Below, piece after piece: positions 24,293 to 32,350 of a stretch of DNA of 64,000 nt (the first letter of the stretch is position 1; each line of letters opens with the position of its first letter). The translations under genes were made by a program, and so were the position numbers. The stretch comes from an uncultured Aquimarina sp. Lineage in GTDB: Bacteria; Bacteroidota; Bacteroidia; Flavobacteriales; Flavobacteriaceae. The DNA lies in contig CANNBP010000001.1 of the NCBI GenBank assembly GCA_947502885.1, positions 868,001-932,000 of the forward strand, written 5' to 3'. The notes below the pieces were generated by a model. That model did no database searches, was not told the origin of the DNA, and saw only the letters and a list, made by a program, of their open reading frames with translations.

Positions 24293-25312
24293 ATGCAAAA
24301 CCATTTAACATATAAAATTAACTTGATAATGGTGGCATTACTATTTACTATAAATGGTAACGCTCAACATAACTATACTATTCGTTTTGAAAACGATACC
24401 ATTGCTGTAAAAAGGCAAAACGATTCTATTTACTTTTATAATAACTTAGGTGAGTTAAGAAAGATAGTTAGTTTAAAAAACAAAAAATCAACCCCCTACG
24501 GATTACCAAAAGAAGTACAGGATATTATCTATTATGGGGAAATTCCGGGACGAATTGAAATTTCAGAAGAAACATTTCCTACCTATTTATATACACAACG
24601 ATATGTTGATGCAGGCATAGTGCTTTGTTCTGTAAATTATTTTTATAACGATTTAGGCTTACAAACTGGATATAAAGAAATCTGTCCAGATGATTTAGCC
24701 GACGGTGATGACTATCATTTTGGAGGTAAAAATCTCTATAACTACAATAAATATGGGTTACTCACAGAAAAAGAAAATAGTGTATTTAGATATAATAACA
24801 AGGGGCAGTTAGTTGAAAAGTGCTATCGCAATGTGAAATCCAAAAAAATATCTTGTTTTAGAAAGTACAAATATCAAGATGATAAGTTGATTGCATCTAC
24901 AACCATCCCAGAAGATGGCAAAAACGATCTGGACTATACATACAATAACAGAGGACTACTATCAGAAATTGTAAGAAGCAAGCGAAGCAAAGTTGTATTA
25001 GAATATAATGAAAGTAATAAAATTATCAAGGTAAGTGACGTACATAATTGGAGAGGCAAAACATATAAAAACACTCGTTTAATTTATTATTATGATGCTA
25101 AAAATAGAATCGAAAAAATAAAAACATATCAACACTATCCTGATTTTCCTAGTGAATATTTCGGATTTATATATGACAATGAAGGGAATTTGATTCAGAA
25201 AACATTTAATGGAGAAATTTTAGCAAGTTACCAATATGATGATAAAGGAACTTTAATAGTAATAGAAAGTAATAAAAGATGGGGAGAAGACAAAGGACAT
25301 ATAACCTACTAA
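24293..25312 (+). CDS. Secreted YD/RHS-repeat-like protein
   Basis: A 339-residue protein. I start at ATG 24293 (MQNHLTYKINLIMVALLFTI, signal peptide to about NGNA-Q). The mature part has degenerate YD repeats: VNYFYNDLGLQTGYKEI, NLYNYNKYGLLTEKENSVFR, YNNKGQLVEKCYRN, YTYNNRGLLSEIVRSK, FIYDNEGNLIQKTFNGEILA and YQYDDKGTLIVIES. These resemble Rhs/teneurin spacers but the protein is short, without an Rhs core (RVRYDP...) or a toxin tip. It could be a detached Rhs-shell relative, a binding protein for carbohydrate, or a periplasmic immunity factor. YD character is seen; role is inference. Confidence 0.75.
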   Translation: MQNHLTYKINLIMVALLFTINGNAQHNYTIRFENDTIAVKRQNDSIYFYNNLGELRKIVSLKNKKSTPYGLPKEVQDIIYYGEIPGRIEISEETFPTYLYTQRYVDAGIVLCSVNYFYNDLGLQTGYKEICPDDLADGDDYHFGGKNLYNYNKYGLLTEKENSVFRYNNKGQLVEKCYRNVKSKKISCFRKYKYQDDKLIASTTIPEDGKNDLDYTYNNRGLLSEIVRSKRSKVVLEYNESNKIIKVSDVHNWRGKTYKNTRLIYYYDAKNRIEKIKTYQHYPDFPSEYFGFIYDNEGNLIQKTFNGEILASYQYDDKGTLIVIESNKRWGEDKGHITY

Positions 25313-25348
25313 CTAGTGTAAACTAAACAAATAAAACATATACTATTT

Positions 25349-25459
25349 ATGATAACTATAGTGATAGCATTAATAACCATTTTCTGTATAGGCGTGTTTT
25401 TGCAAAAGGTAAATCTCGAATACAATGCTAATGTTAGGTTTTTAACCTATTCTTTATAA
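25349..25459 (+). CDS. 36-residue small membrane protein
   Basis: A short ORF in the gap between two secreted proteins, ATG 25349 to TAA 25459: ITIVIALITIFCIGVFLQKV spans a membrane-length hydrophobic stretch, followed by a polar tail. Its codons resemble those of the neighbours and it ends 10 bases before the next ATG. It could be a real micro-protein or a stump of a larger membrane protein. Confidence 0.45.
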   Translation: MITIVIALITIFCIGVFLQKVNLEYNANVRFLTYSL

Positions 25460-25469
25460 AAACTATTGA

Positions 25470-27068
25470 ATGAAAATAATTACAGTCATTTTTATAACCT
25501 TTATTTCTCTGAACATATATAGTCAAGAGTATTATTTTATAAACGCTCAAAACGGCTTAAATGTACGTTCTGGTAGTGATTTGTTATCGACAAAGGTTGC
25601 TAAAATTCCATACGGAGTTTTAGTAGAAAAAATATTCGATACCAATGAAAAAATGACCATAAACGATAATGGAAAAATAATCACAGGAAACTGGGTTAAA
25701 ATTAAATATGACGATTACCCGTATTTAGTTTCCAAAGACACAAAATATTTTGAAAAAGAAGGGTTTGTATTTGACGGTTATTTAAAAAAAGTAATAAATG
25801 ATAGCTTCATAAATAAATCTCAAATAAGTAGTATTGAATTTAATGAATTAAAACAGAAATCATTAAGACAAATTCATAAGCCAAAGAAAATTGGCAGTCT
25901 AGATTCTATTAAAAAGATTTTAAAAAATCACATAGACTGGACTACTGAATTTGAAAGTGAAGAATACAAAAGAGATGATTTAATTAAAAGCATTAAAACT
26001 AAAAATGGACAAAAGTTAAGAGTAAATCAAAACAGTGCGGATTTTGTATTTGCTAAAGGTTGGTCAGGATATTATCCAGATTATGATATTTTAGTTTTAG
26101 AAGGAGGTCATACTAGCGATGTCTGTTTTTCAATACAAACCGGAGAAACTCAATTAACTATTGGCAATCCCGAATATATAATTCCCTCTCCCCAAAATAC
26201 GCATCGTTTAAATGGTTTTTTTGGAGGGCATGAATGCATTACTTATTTTTTGCAAAAAAAGATAAACGATAAGTTTACGTATTTAACCCAATTTGATAAT
26301 AATAGCGATATCTGTACCTTCAAAGAGTTTTATTGGATAAATGAAAATACATTTATCTATAAGATAATTAATCACAAAGGCGATGATGTTTTTTTTAAAA
26401 CAGAAATAAAAAACCATTCTCTAGAATTACCAGAATCAGGCCCAAAACTAAGTGATCTTATACCCCAAGGATGGAAAGTTTTATCCACTTCATCAGGAGA
26501 TTTAAATAATGATGATATAGATGATATCGTTTTTGCAATACAAAATACAATACCCGAAAATTTAGAATTTAATGATGGGCCTGGAATCGATACACTTGAT
26601 CTCAATCCAAGAGTTTTGGGTATATATTTTGGAAAATCAGATCATATTTTTGAAAAAAAACTACAATCAAATGAATTCATCATATTGCGAGATTCACCAA
26701 CCATGGATGAGCCCTTTGATGGGGTAAAAATTCTTGAGAATGGAGATTTACAGATTGATTTTCATTTTTGGTACAGTGCAGGTAGTTGGCATATGTCAGA
26801 TCATCAATACACATTCAGATATCAAAACGAGGCTTTTGAATTAATAACTTATGAATCAAGTGAACACAACAGAGGTTCTGGCGAAGAAACTGATTACAAG
26901 ATTAATTTTATTACTAAAAAAATGAATACCTCAACTATGTATTTTGATGATGCAACTGAAGAGAAAAACGAAGAGGATCTTCAGAAAAAAATTGAAATAC
27001 AAGAACTTAAATCCTTAAAATCATTAGGTAAACCATTTGAATGGGAATTTCAAGGTATAAGAATATAA
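25470..27068 (+). CDS. Secreted protein with bacterial SH3 domain and FG-GAP-like region
   Basis: A 532-residue protein with a signal peptide (IITVIFITFISLNIYSQ). Residues about 20-95 read as an SH3b domain (NAQNGLNVRSGSDLLSTKVA, IPYGVLVEKI, GNWVKIKYDD). Around residues 340-365, LSTSSGDLNNDDIDDIVFAI is a Ca-loop typical of FG-GAP/VCBS repeats, followed by GDLQIDFHFWYSAGSWHMSD, a pattern seen in Bacteroidota proteins that parse numeric or sugar-like ligands. No catalytic triad is evident. It is likely periplasmic and may bind peptidoglycan via SH3b. An immunity role is by location only. Confidence 0.8.
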   Translation: MKIITVIFITFISLNIYSQEYYFINAQNGLNVRSGSDLLSTKVAKIPYGVLVEKIFDTNEKMTINDNGKIITGNWVKIKYDDYPYLVSKDTKYFEKEGFVFDGYLKKVINDSFINKSQISSIEFNELKQKSLRQIHKPKKIGSLDSIKKILKNHIDWTTEFESEEYKRDDLIKSIKTKNGQKLRVNQNSADFVFAKGWSGYYPDYDILVLEGGHTSDVCFSIQTGETQLTIGNPEYIIPSPQNTHRLNGFFGGHECITYFLQKKINDKFTYLTQFDNNSDICTFKEFYWINENTFIYKIINHKGDDVFFKTEIKNHSLELPESGPKLSDLIPQGWKVLSTSSGDLNNDDIDDIVFAIQNTIPENLEFNDGPGIDTLDLNPRVLGIYFGKSDHIFEKKLQSNEFIILRDSPTMDEPFDGVKILENGDLQIDFHFWYSAGSWHMSDHQYTFRYQNEAFELITYESSEHNRGSGEETDYKINFITKKMNTSTMYFDDATEEKNEEDLQKKIEIQELKSLKSLGKPFEWEFQGIRI

Positions 27069-27075
27069 TCATAAC

Positions 27076-27366
27076 ATGCAAAAAGAAGAATATATATATA
27101 TTGATTTCAATGCAATGATAACATGTGATTTGGTGCTGTTATCAAAAACTGATTTTAAAAAAGATGCAAACGGAAATACAATTGAACTCAAAGAAGGGAT
27201 GAAAATCTGTGTGTATATGGATGATGAAGACGAATTTGGAAAACCAGATAATTTAATAGCCTACGGAACAGTAGAACATAATAATAGTGGAGCATTTACA
27301 AGCTGTAAATGGAATATTCGTATCGACGAAAACGGAATTCGTCATGAGTCTGAATTAAAGAATTAA
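27076..27366 (+). CDS. Small hypothetical protein, immunity-array member
   Basis: A 96-residue acidic soluble protein starting MQKEEYIYIDFNAMITCD, with ELKEGMKICVYMDDEDEFG and NLIAYGTVEHNNSGAFTSCK. The barrel-like strands around KICVYMD and LIAYGTVEHN suggest a small OB/SH3-type fold. The family is not recognised. The 8-base gap before it and the 2-base gap after it support operon membership. Confidence 0.72.
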   Translation: MQKEEYIYIDFNAMITCDLVLLSKTDFKKDANGNTIELKEGMKICVYMDDEDEFGKPDNLIAYGTVEHNNSGAFTSCKWNIRIDENGIRHESELKN

Positions 27367-27368
27367 AG

Positions 27369-27920
27369 ATGCTAGAAGAAGCCAAAAAGGAATTACACCG
27401 TAATAAACACCTTCTAATTGTAGGGAAATCTGAGGCAAATAGAAGAAAATTTATCAATAATCTAATAATAGGATCCAATAAAGAAGTGATGAGAACTCCA
27501 AGAGGAATGGCAACATTAGAGGATTATGTGAAATTTATTAAGAAAACAAAAATGTATACCCCTGATTACAAAAAAGCAGGATACCCTCCATTTCCGACAT
27601 TACAAATGGTGTATTCACATCATGCAGTACTTAGATCAAGTAATGATACTAGTTTAATGATAATGGATGAATTAGATAAAATCAACTATCAAGAAGTAGG
27701 ATATGTAGAAAGAAGCATTAAAATTTTAATTAAAAAATCAGATGCTTTAAAAAAAGGTGAAACATCAATTCAATTAATCGTTTCACAAGAGACCGAAAAT
27801 GATTTAATAGATAAATTGGCAAAACGTGACAATGTATATGGAGAAAAAGATAAGCATGGCAGAACCAACAAGCAAATTATAGAGCAAAATCTTAAAATTA
27901 TAGATATTTCAGAAAACTAA
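27369..27920 (+). CDS. Hypothetical protein with degenerate P-loop-like motifs
   Basis: A 183-residue protein. Near the N-terminus NKHLLIVGKSEANRRKFINN looks like a Walker A region lacking its first glycine (H-L-L-I-V-G-K-S), and at about residues 98-106 SLMIMDELDKI has the hydrophobic run plus DE of a Walker B. A later ETSIQLIVSQETENDLIDKL could match a sensor strand. The whole is too short for an AAA or STAND domain, and GKS without the leading Gly may not bind ATP. I recall similar HLLIxGKSE proteins from Bacteroidota immunity loci. Function is unknown. Confidence 0.72.
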   Translation: MLEEAKKELHRNKHLLIVGKSEANRRKFINNLIIGSNKEVMRTPRGMATLEDYVKFIKKTKMYTPDYKKAGYPPFPTLQMVYSHHAVLRSSNDTSLMIMDELDKINYQEVGYVERSIKILIKKSDALKKGETSIQLIVSQETENDLIDKLAKRDNVYGEKDKHGRTNKQIIEQNLKIIDISEN

Positions 27921-27934
27921 TCTCTTTGTATAAT

Positions 27935-28441
27935 ATGGCAAGCGGAAAACAAATATTATTGTCTCTATTAAGTGAATATTCACAAAAAAAGACTGCAAAA
28001 CAGCAGTTAAAAAAAATCACAGAACGTGTAAAGGCAGGCTTGTTATTGCATGGTTCTACAGCAAAATTTATGTGGCCAACTGTAGAGCAATTAACCTGGT
28101 TAGAACAAACACCAGATATAGAACAAGGAGATAATGAAGTTAAAAAACAAGGTTTAGGTTTAAAAGATGCTGATTTACTACTTTCTGATTTAGTTGGTTT
28201 GATAACCGAAAGCGAAGAAATTCCCGAAAATATAAAAGAGATATATCCAGAACTCACAAAAGAGGCATACCAAGCAGGAACACATATCATTTGGTCATTG
28301 TTAAAAGCATTAGAATGGTCTAAAACCTATGAAGATGTAGAGAACTCGGGAACGTTGGATACAAACGAAAAAGAAGATTTTTTAACTAGTTATCAAAAGA
28401 AATTAGAAGAGTACAGAAAGGACCCTGATGATTATTCGTAA
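27935..28441 (+). CDS. Hypothetical helical protein, immunity-array member
   Basis: A 168-residue Lys/Glu-rich, largely helical soluble protein. ATG 27935 (MASGKQILLSLLSEYSQKKT) is preferred over TTG 27926. Middle: TAKFMWPTVEQLTWLEQTPD, then GLKDADLLLSDLVGLITESE. The family is not recognised and no catalytic residues are obvious. It is 14 bases after the P-loop-like protein and 12 before a small membrane protein; the three may act together. Confidence 0.73.
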   Translation: MASGKQILLSLLSEYSQKKTAKQQLKKITERVKAGLLLHGSTAKFMWPTVEQLTWLEQTPDIEQGDNEVKKQGLGLKDADLLLSDLVGLITESEEIPENIKEIYPELTKEAYQAGTHIIWSLLKALEWSKTYEDVENSGTLDTNEKEDFLTSYQKKLEEYRKDPDDYS

Positions 28442-28453
28442 AATAAGTGTGAG

Positions 28454-28681
28454 ATGAAATATATACGCTACATTATACTAGCAATACTTGGATGTGTTAC
28501 CACTTTCTTTATTTGGATGTATATACAAAGAACAAACCTTGATTACAATACAGAAGGTAAGTACCTATTACTTGAAGAAGGAGTAGTGTATACCGAACAA
28601 GCAAAAGAAGTTTATGGAATTCTAGCACTTTGCGGGCTAATTTTGACAGGAGTATTTGTTTATAAATTGATAAGAAAATGA
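28454..28681 (+). CDS. Small two-helix membrane protein
   Basis: A 75-residue protein with two membrane segments: YIILAILGCVTTFFIWMYI (about residues 6-24) and VYGILALCGLILTGVFVYKL (about 53-72), joined by a charged loop. Small two-pass proteins of this type occur as immunity proteins against membrane-acting toxins such as colicin-like pore formers; here that is inference. Its stop overlaps the next start by four bases (28678-28681). Confidence 0.75.
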   Translation: MKYIRYIILAILGCVTTFFIWMYIQRTNLDYNTEGKYLLLEEGVVYTEQAKEVYGILALCGLILTGVFVYKLIRK

Positions 28682-29022
28682 TTAGTACAAAAGAAATCAC
28701 AGACGAATTAAAATCTCATCCAATTTTAAGGCATGTATATAAATTGTTGGAACGTTGGAAAGCTAAAGAGGCAAGGCTTTTAAATTTAACAACAAGTCAT
28801 AGAAAAATAGAACTAAAACTAAGTGAAGATAGATACAAAAATGACCTTTCTTATTTATTGATTTCAATGCATGAACCTATTAAAATGAATGGACCATTTG
28901 ATTGGGATAATGCAGATATCGAAATTCAATTTGATAAAGGCAATTACAGAGTAGTCGATACTGTAAATCAATTTGAACTTACTTGCAATGATGTTTCTGT
29001 TAGAGAGTGTAAATTGGGATAA
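28678..29022 (+). CDS. Hypothetical protein, immunity-array member
   Basis: A 114-residue soluble protein overlapping the preceding gene by four bases (ATGA). Blocks: RHVYKLLERWKAKEARLLNL, YLLISMHEPIKMNGPFDWDN and FELTCNDVSVRECKLG. DIEIQFDKGNYRVVDTVNQF suggests a beta hairpin. The family is not recognised. Confidence 0.75.
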   Translation: MISTKEITDELKSHPILRHVYKLLERWKAKEARLLNLTTSHRKIELKLSEDRYKNDLSYLLISMHEPIKMNGPFDWDNADIEIQFDKGNYRVVDTVNQFELTCNDVSVRECKLG

Positions 29023-29067
29023 TTGAAAAAAAGTAAGAGATGACCTTTAAAGAAGCTAAAAAAAAAA

Positions 29068-29166
29068 ATGAAATTAACCTTAACAATTCTTGTTTTCATT
29101 TTTCGATATGTCAAATATGGTCAAATACCAAATGACACAATCAAGATCGTATCAGAAACACATTAG
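29068..29166 (+). pseudogene. Signal-peptide stump of a lost secreted protein
   Basis: ATG 29068 opens a 32-codon frame with hydrophobic N-terminus (LTLTILVFIFRYVKYGQIP) and early stop TAG 29164-29166, followed by 80 bases open only in other frames before the next real start. A second frame from ATG 29040 (MTFKEAKKKNEINLN) is also short. The pattern suggests two eroded gene starts in this gap (29023-29245). It may also be chance. Confidence 0.35.
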
Positions 29167-29245
29167 GAAAACCCTTTTGCCCATATCATATAATAAAAGT
29201 CATATAGAAATGCTTTTGAAGAATAAAGATATTTTTGAGTTTATT

Positions 29246-29809
29246 ATGAATAAATTACCTATAATTTTTACTGTATTCTTTGCATTGACCTTACAGAGTC
29301 AAACTACTAAGGATAATAATAAGATGCTACAGACTATTTTTAAAGTTGTGGATCTCCATTCACATACCATGATCCCTTTGGCAATTATAGAAATTAGTTC
29401 AAGAAATAAAAAAATAGGTGGAGTTCAAACAGATTTTGATGGATTAAGTCCTTGGAGTATATGCTCTAAAAAATTAGTAGATGATAAAATCGAGATCAAA
29501 GTATTTGGAATGAATTATACACCATTTGAAAAAACATACTCTATTAAAAAAGATACGATACTTACTATTAAACTCGAGCCAGGAACAATAAAATTTAAGG
29601 ATCGAGTAAGATGGGAAACCTTTATTCGAAAAGAACTAGGGATTCCCTTTTGCGGAACAGGTTTAGAATTAGATACAGAAATAGAAGCTATGGAAAATGG
29701 AACATACCAACATTGTGATGGGCGCATAAAAAGATTTAATGATATTCCTATAAACGAGTTGTATCAATGGGAAAAAATAGAGCAAATTTCAAAAGAAACT
29801 AAAGAATGA
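29246..29809 (+). CDS. Secreted protein with carboxypeptidase-regulatory-like fold
   Basis: A 187-residue protein. The start is placed at ATG 29246, giving signal peptide KLPIIFTVFFALTLQSQ; the longer frame from 29090 lacks any signal and crosses the eroded gap. The mature region (FKVVDLHSHTMIPLAIIEI, GGVQTDFDGLSPWSIC, KIEIKVFGMNYTPFEKTYSI, TILTIKLEPG) has the strand order of CarboxypepD_reg-like domains of Bacteroidota surface proteins. The C-terminus is acidic with GIPFCGTGLELDTE. It ends inside the next gene's first codons. Confidence 0.75.
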   Translation: MNKLPIIFTVFFALTLQSQTTKDNNKMLQTIFKVVDLHSHTMIPLAIIEISSRNKKIGGVQTDFDGLSPWSICSKKLVDDKIEIKVFGMNYTPFEKTYSIKKDTILTIKLEPGTIKFKDRVRWETFIRKELGIPFCGTGLELDTEIEAMENGTYQHCDGRIKRFNDIPINELYQWEKIEQISKETKE

Positions 29810-30117
29810 CAGTAACAGAAGCCAAAGAACTTATTCATTACGAATATGAATCTGATGACGGGTTAGACCTACTTTTTAGGATGAGTGCAGATATAGAAAA
29901 AGAGCGTATTGCTAAATTTATAACTGCTTTAAAATGTCTAGAAGAGCATTATGCAACCCAACAAATGATAGAAAAAGAGTTGGTGTATAAAATTTATAGT
30001 ATGCACCAAACCTTACAGGCAAGTATGAAATACTGGATAGCTAGCCGACCAAAAGGTTTAGACAGACATACTTGTTCTGAAATTTCTGCAAGAGTAAGTG
30101 GAATATTTACACCATAA
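29806..30117 (+). CDS. Small helical protein, immunity-array member
   Basis: A 103-residue soluble helical protein that overlaps the previous gene by four bases. ERIAKFITALKCLEEHYATQ, KELVYKIYSMHQTLQASMKY and ASRPKGLDRHTCSEI form a pattern (helix, then HQTL-x-AS, then RPKGL) I associate with a conserved small family found near toxin genes. The function is unreported to me. It is distinct from, though similar in layout to, the protein at 21007. Confidence 0.78.
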   Translation: MTVTEAKELIHYEYESDDGLDLLFRMSADIEKERIAKFITALKCLEEHYATQQMIEKELVYKIYSMHQTLQASMKYWIASRPKGLDRHTCSEISARVSGIFTP

Positions 30118-30122
30118 TAATC

Positions 30123-30428
30123 ATGGCATTAGATTTTCATAAAGTAACTAATAACGAATACCTCTTTGGATTAGACGATAAGAAACTAGCTAATCTAGAG
30201 GCTATTTTTGACTTGTTTAAAGATTGGTCAGGAATGTATATTGACCCTTATAAAGATACCCTGTTAACCGTTGAAAATCAAAAAGTGATTATCAAAATTA
30301 TAGATGCTTATATCGATAAAAAAGATTTGAATGTAAATAAACAACAGACAATCGATGTCGTAGAATTTAGGGCATTGATGAGCTTTTTTTCAAACAAAAG
30401 AATTGTCATAAAAATTATAGGAGATTAA
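30123..30428 (+). CDS. Small hypothetical protein, immunity-array member
   Basis: A 101-residue acidic soluble protein starting MALDFHKVTNNEYLFGLDDK. Blocks LANLEAIFDLFKDWSGMYID, LTVENQKVIIKIIDAYIDKK and VVEFRALMSFFSNKR suggest a compact helical fold. I recall this MALDFHK...LFGLDD...IDPY pattern from Rhs immunity arrays, but it has no name known to me. Its last base is the first base of the next ATG (TAATG). Confidence 0.78.
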   Translation: MALDFHKVTNNEYLFGLDDKKLANLEAIFDLFKDWSGMYIDPYKDTLLTVENQKVIIKIIDAYIDKKDLNVNKQQTIDVVEFRALMSFFSNKRIVIKIIGD

Positions 30429-30727
30429 TGGGTTTCGAATATAAGATAATAGCTAAACTTTCTGAAAAACAGATTTCTGAAATTCAAAATATACTTGAAC
30501 TCAAAATAGAATTTGACAAAAAGTATGAGTTTGATAATAAAACATTTTATGATTTAAGACTTGCAAATAACAAAGGTAAGATGCCAAATATTAGCATCTC
30601 TCTTGAGAGTGATGGAGTGTATATATGTAGATATGAAGGAGGTCATCTTTGGAAAAACCTAAAAGAATTAAAAGAATATATTGACGATAAGCATATCAAA
30701 TATACATTGCTTGATTATCAAGATTAA
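30428..30727 (+). CDS. Small hypothetical protein, immunity-array member
   Basis: A 99-residue acidic soluble protein. It overlaps the preceding stop as TAATG (30426-30430). The order of elements (helix EKQISEIQNILELKIEFDKK, strand PNISISLESDGVYICRYEGG, helix WKNLKELKEYIDDK, terminal strand) forms an alpha/beta sandwich-like pattern. The family is not recognised. Translational coupling to the previous gene is the strongest clue. Confidence 0.75.
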   Translation: MGFEYKIIAKLSEKQISEIQNILELKIEFDKKYEFDNKTFYDLRLANNKGKMPNISISLESDGVYICRYEGGHLWKNLKELKEYIDDKHIKYTLLDYQD

Positions 30728-30785
30728 AAATAATGATATTTAATCCAAAACACTTTTACAAATTGCGTAGTACAATTGTATTATA

Positions 30786-31436
30786 ATGAGTATAGAAGAA
30801 ATAAAACATATTAGAGATGAATTAAGTATAGGATTAGCCGAAGCAAAACGGTTATTGTTAGAAAACGGAACCGCAACATCTGCTATCAAAGAATGGAAAG
30901 ATAGACAAGCTGAATTAATTGAATTAGAAAGGAATAAAAGATACATCGATTTTAAAGACTGGTTTTATATAAAAGATTTTTTTGTTGAATGTTCGAAGCG
31001 TTTTTTTAATGATAATGATACGATTCCTAACAAAATAAAACCGCTAACAGAAAACTATTCTAAACAACTTTGGAATCAACATATTTCTGAAAGACATCGC
31101 CATTTAATGCTAGTAAGATCAGATGATGACTGGAAAATAAATAAGGTTGAATCTTTTGCCAAAGAATGGAATTGGGGTACAAGTTGGAATAAAGAAGAGT
31201 ATCCCGCTTTCGAAAAAAATGTAAAACATAGACTTGATTGGAACTCCTCTGATTTAGTATACTTTTTTTGGGGTAGATATACAGCAACAGAAACAGATTG
31301 GGAAACCTTGAGCAAATACTGGATCCCATTTATGTATGAAGATGAAATGAATATTGTATTTAATCCTAAAAGCCAAAAAGTATTGATTATAGGAGTACAT
31401 GGTAGTATTGCTATTGGAGAAAGAAATCAAACATGA
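30786..31436 (+). CDS. DUF2947-like immunity-type protein
   Basis: A 216-residue soluble protein. Residues about 3-40 (EIKHIRDELSIGLAEAKRLL) resemble the helix pair of the ribosomal L7/L12 C-terminal domain. The rest (IKPLTENYSKQLWNQHIS, AKEWNWGTSWNKEEYP, VYFFWGRYTATETDWETL, YWIPFMYEDEMNIVF, VHGSIAIGERN) follows the DUF2947 layout as I remember it from proteobacterial proteins. DUF2947 members have no proven role but occur in immunity settings. The apparent L12-like N-terminus fused to DUF2947 is unusual. Confidence 0.78.
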   Translation: MSIEEIKHIRDELSIGLAEAKRLLLENGTATSAIKEWKDRQAELIELERNKRYIDFKDWFYIKDFFVECSKRFFNDNDTIPNKIKPLTENYSKQLWNQHISERHRHLMLVRSDDDWKINKVESFAKEWNWGTSWNKEEYPAFEKNVKHRLDWNSSDLVYFFWGRYTATETDWETLSKYWIPFMYEDEMNIVFNPKSQKVLIIGVHGSIAIGERNQT

Positions 31437-31499
31437 AAAACTTATAAGTAATTAGTTATACTAACCACACCATACCTGATTATCGTAAAGACAAAAACT

Positions 31500-32345
31500 A
31501 TGAAAACCTTTCAAGTAATTTGCATACTACTACTGATAAGTCTTATTTCCTGTAAAAAAGAAATAACGGACTCCACTTTTAAAATATACCACTTAAAACC
31601 CAATAGAGTATATACAGATACCGCGGTGGTCAACGCAAAGTTCTTTAAAAGAAGAAATGATTTTTTTGTAGTAAAAAACTATGATTCAAAAGATGAGGAG
31701 CACAAAATTAAAATAGATAGTTTTATAGTAAATCAGTTAAAAAAAGATTCCTTTTTAACCCAAAATAAAAATGTGAGTTGGAGATTGACTTTTTTTAAAT
31801 ACGGTGACGGAATTGATGAGCATACTCAACACGAATACGATACCGATTACACCATACACAATCTATTCTCTTACAAAAAAGAAATAGGTAGTGCTTACTT
31901 TGATACCAGAAATGGTTACCGAGGTTCTAATTATAATATTACTCCTGAAAAGACAGACAACACTAAAAGAAAAATAATAATCGATTATTTTAATTCTAAT
32001 ACGGTATTGCAACAAAAGACCCAACAAGTACAAGATAGTCAAGATTCTTTTAACCCTAACACCTACAAACAAGACACGATAAAAGTAATAGCTAAACTGA
32101 TAAAAAGACTTGGAGGCAGTAAAATACAAATAGTACAATACAAATTTTTAGAACCTCTTACACCTCTTATTGTATTAGAAGGCGATACTCTTAATGTTGC
32201 TTACTCTATAGCATATGAACCCAAAGAATTTCTAGAAAAAGCAAGACTAACCTTGATAAAAGATAGTGCAAATGTAGGGTTAAAAAACTACTATATTTTT
32301 CCAGACTACAACCCTCAAAAAGGTATAGCACCTATTCATAAATAA
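31500..32345 (+). CDS. Predicted lipoprotein, immunity-array member
   Basis: A 281-residue protein with leader VICILLLISLISCKK; ISC is a lipobox with Cys18. The mature domain is lysine- and aromatic-rich (NVSWRLTFFKYGDGIDEHTQ, GSAYFDTRNGYRGSNYNITP, EPLTPLIVLEGDTLNVAYSI). No recognised catalytic residues are present. Envelope location is predicted. Not recognised. Confidence 0.76.
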   Translation: MKTFQVICILLLISLISCKKEITDSTFKIYHLKPNRVYTDTAVVNAKFFKRRNDFFVVKNYDSKDEEHKIKIDSFIVNQLKKDSFLTQNKNVSWRLTFFKYGDGIDEHTQHEYDTDYTIHNLFSYKKEIGSAYFDTRNGYRGSNYNITPEKTDNTKRKIIIDYFNSNTVLQQKTQQVQDSQDSFNPNTYKQDTIKVIAKLIKRLGGSKIQIVQYKFLEPLTPLIVLEGDTLNVAYSIAYEPKEFLEKARLTLIKDSANVGLKNYYIFPDYNPQKGIAPIHK

Positions 32346-32350
32346 AGTAC

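Noticed and set aside
24293..25312. Calling 24293 an Rhs toxin
   Set aside because: There is no Rhs core, no proline-rich cleavage region and no C-terminal toxin domain.
27369..27920. Calling 27369 an AAA or STAND ATPase
   Set aside because: The first glycine of Walker A is missing and the protein is too short; only degenerate P-loop-like motifs can be claimed.
1647..31329. Minus-strand ORFs of 60-135 codons inside the immunity array
   Set aside because: They lie opposite plus-strand genes with a consistent protein-like reading, have no promoters or recognisable motifs, and carry low-complexity Phe/Leu/Ser-rich translations typical of antisense frames in AT-rich DNA.
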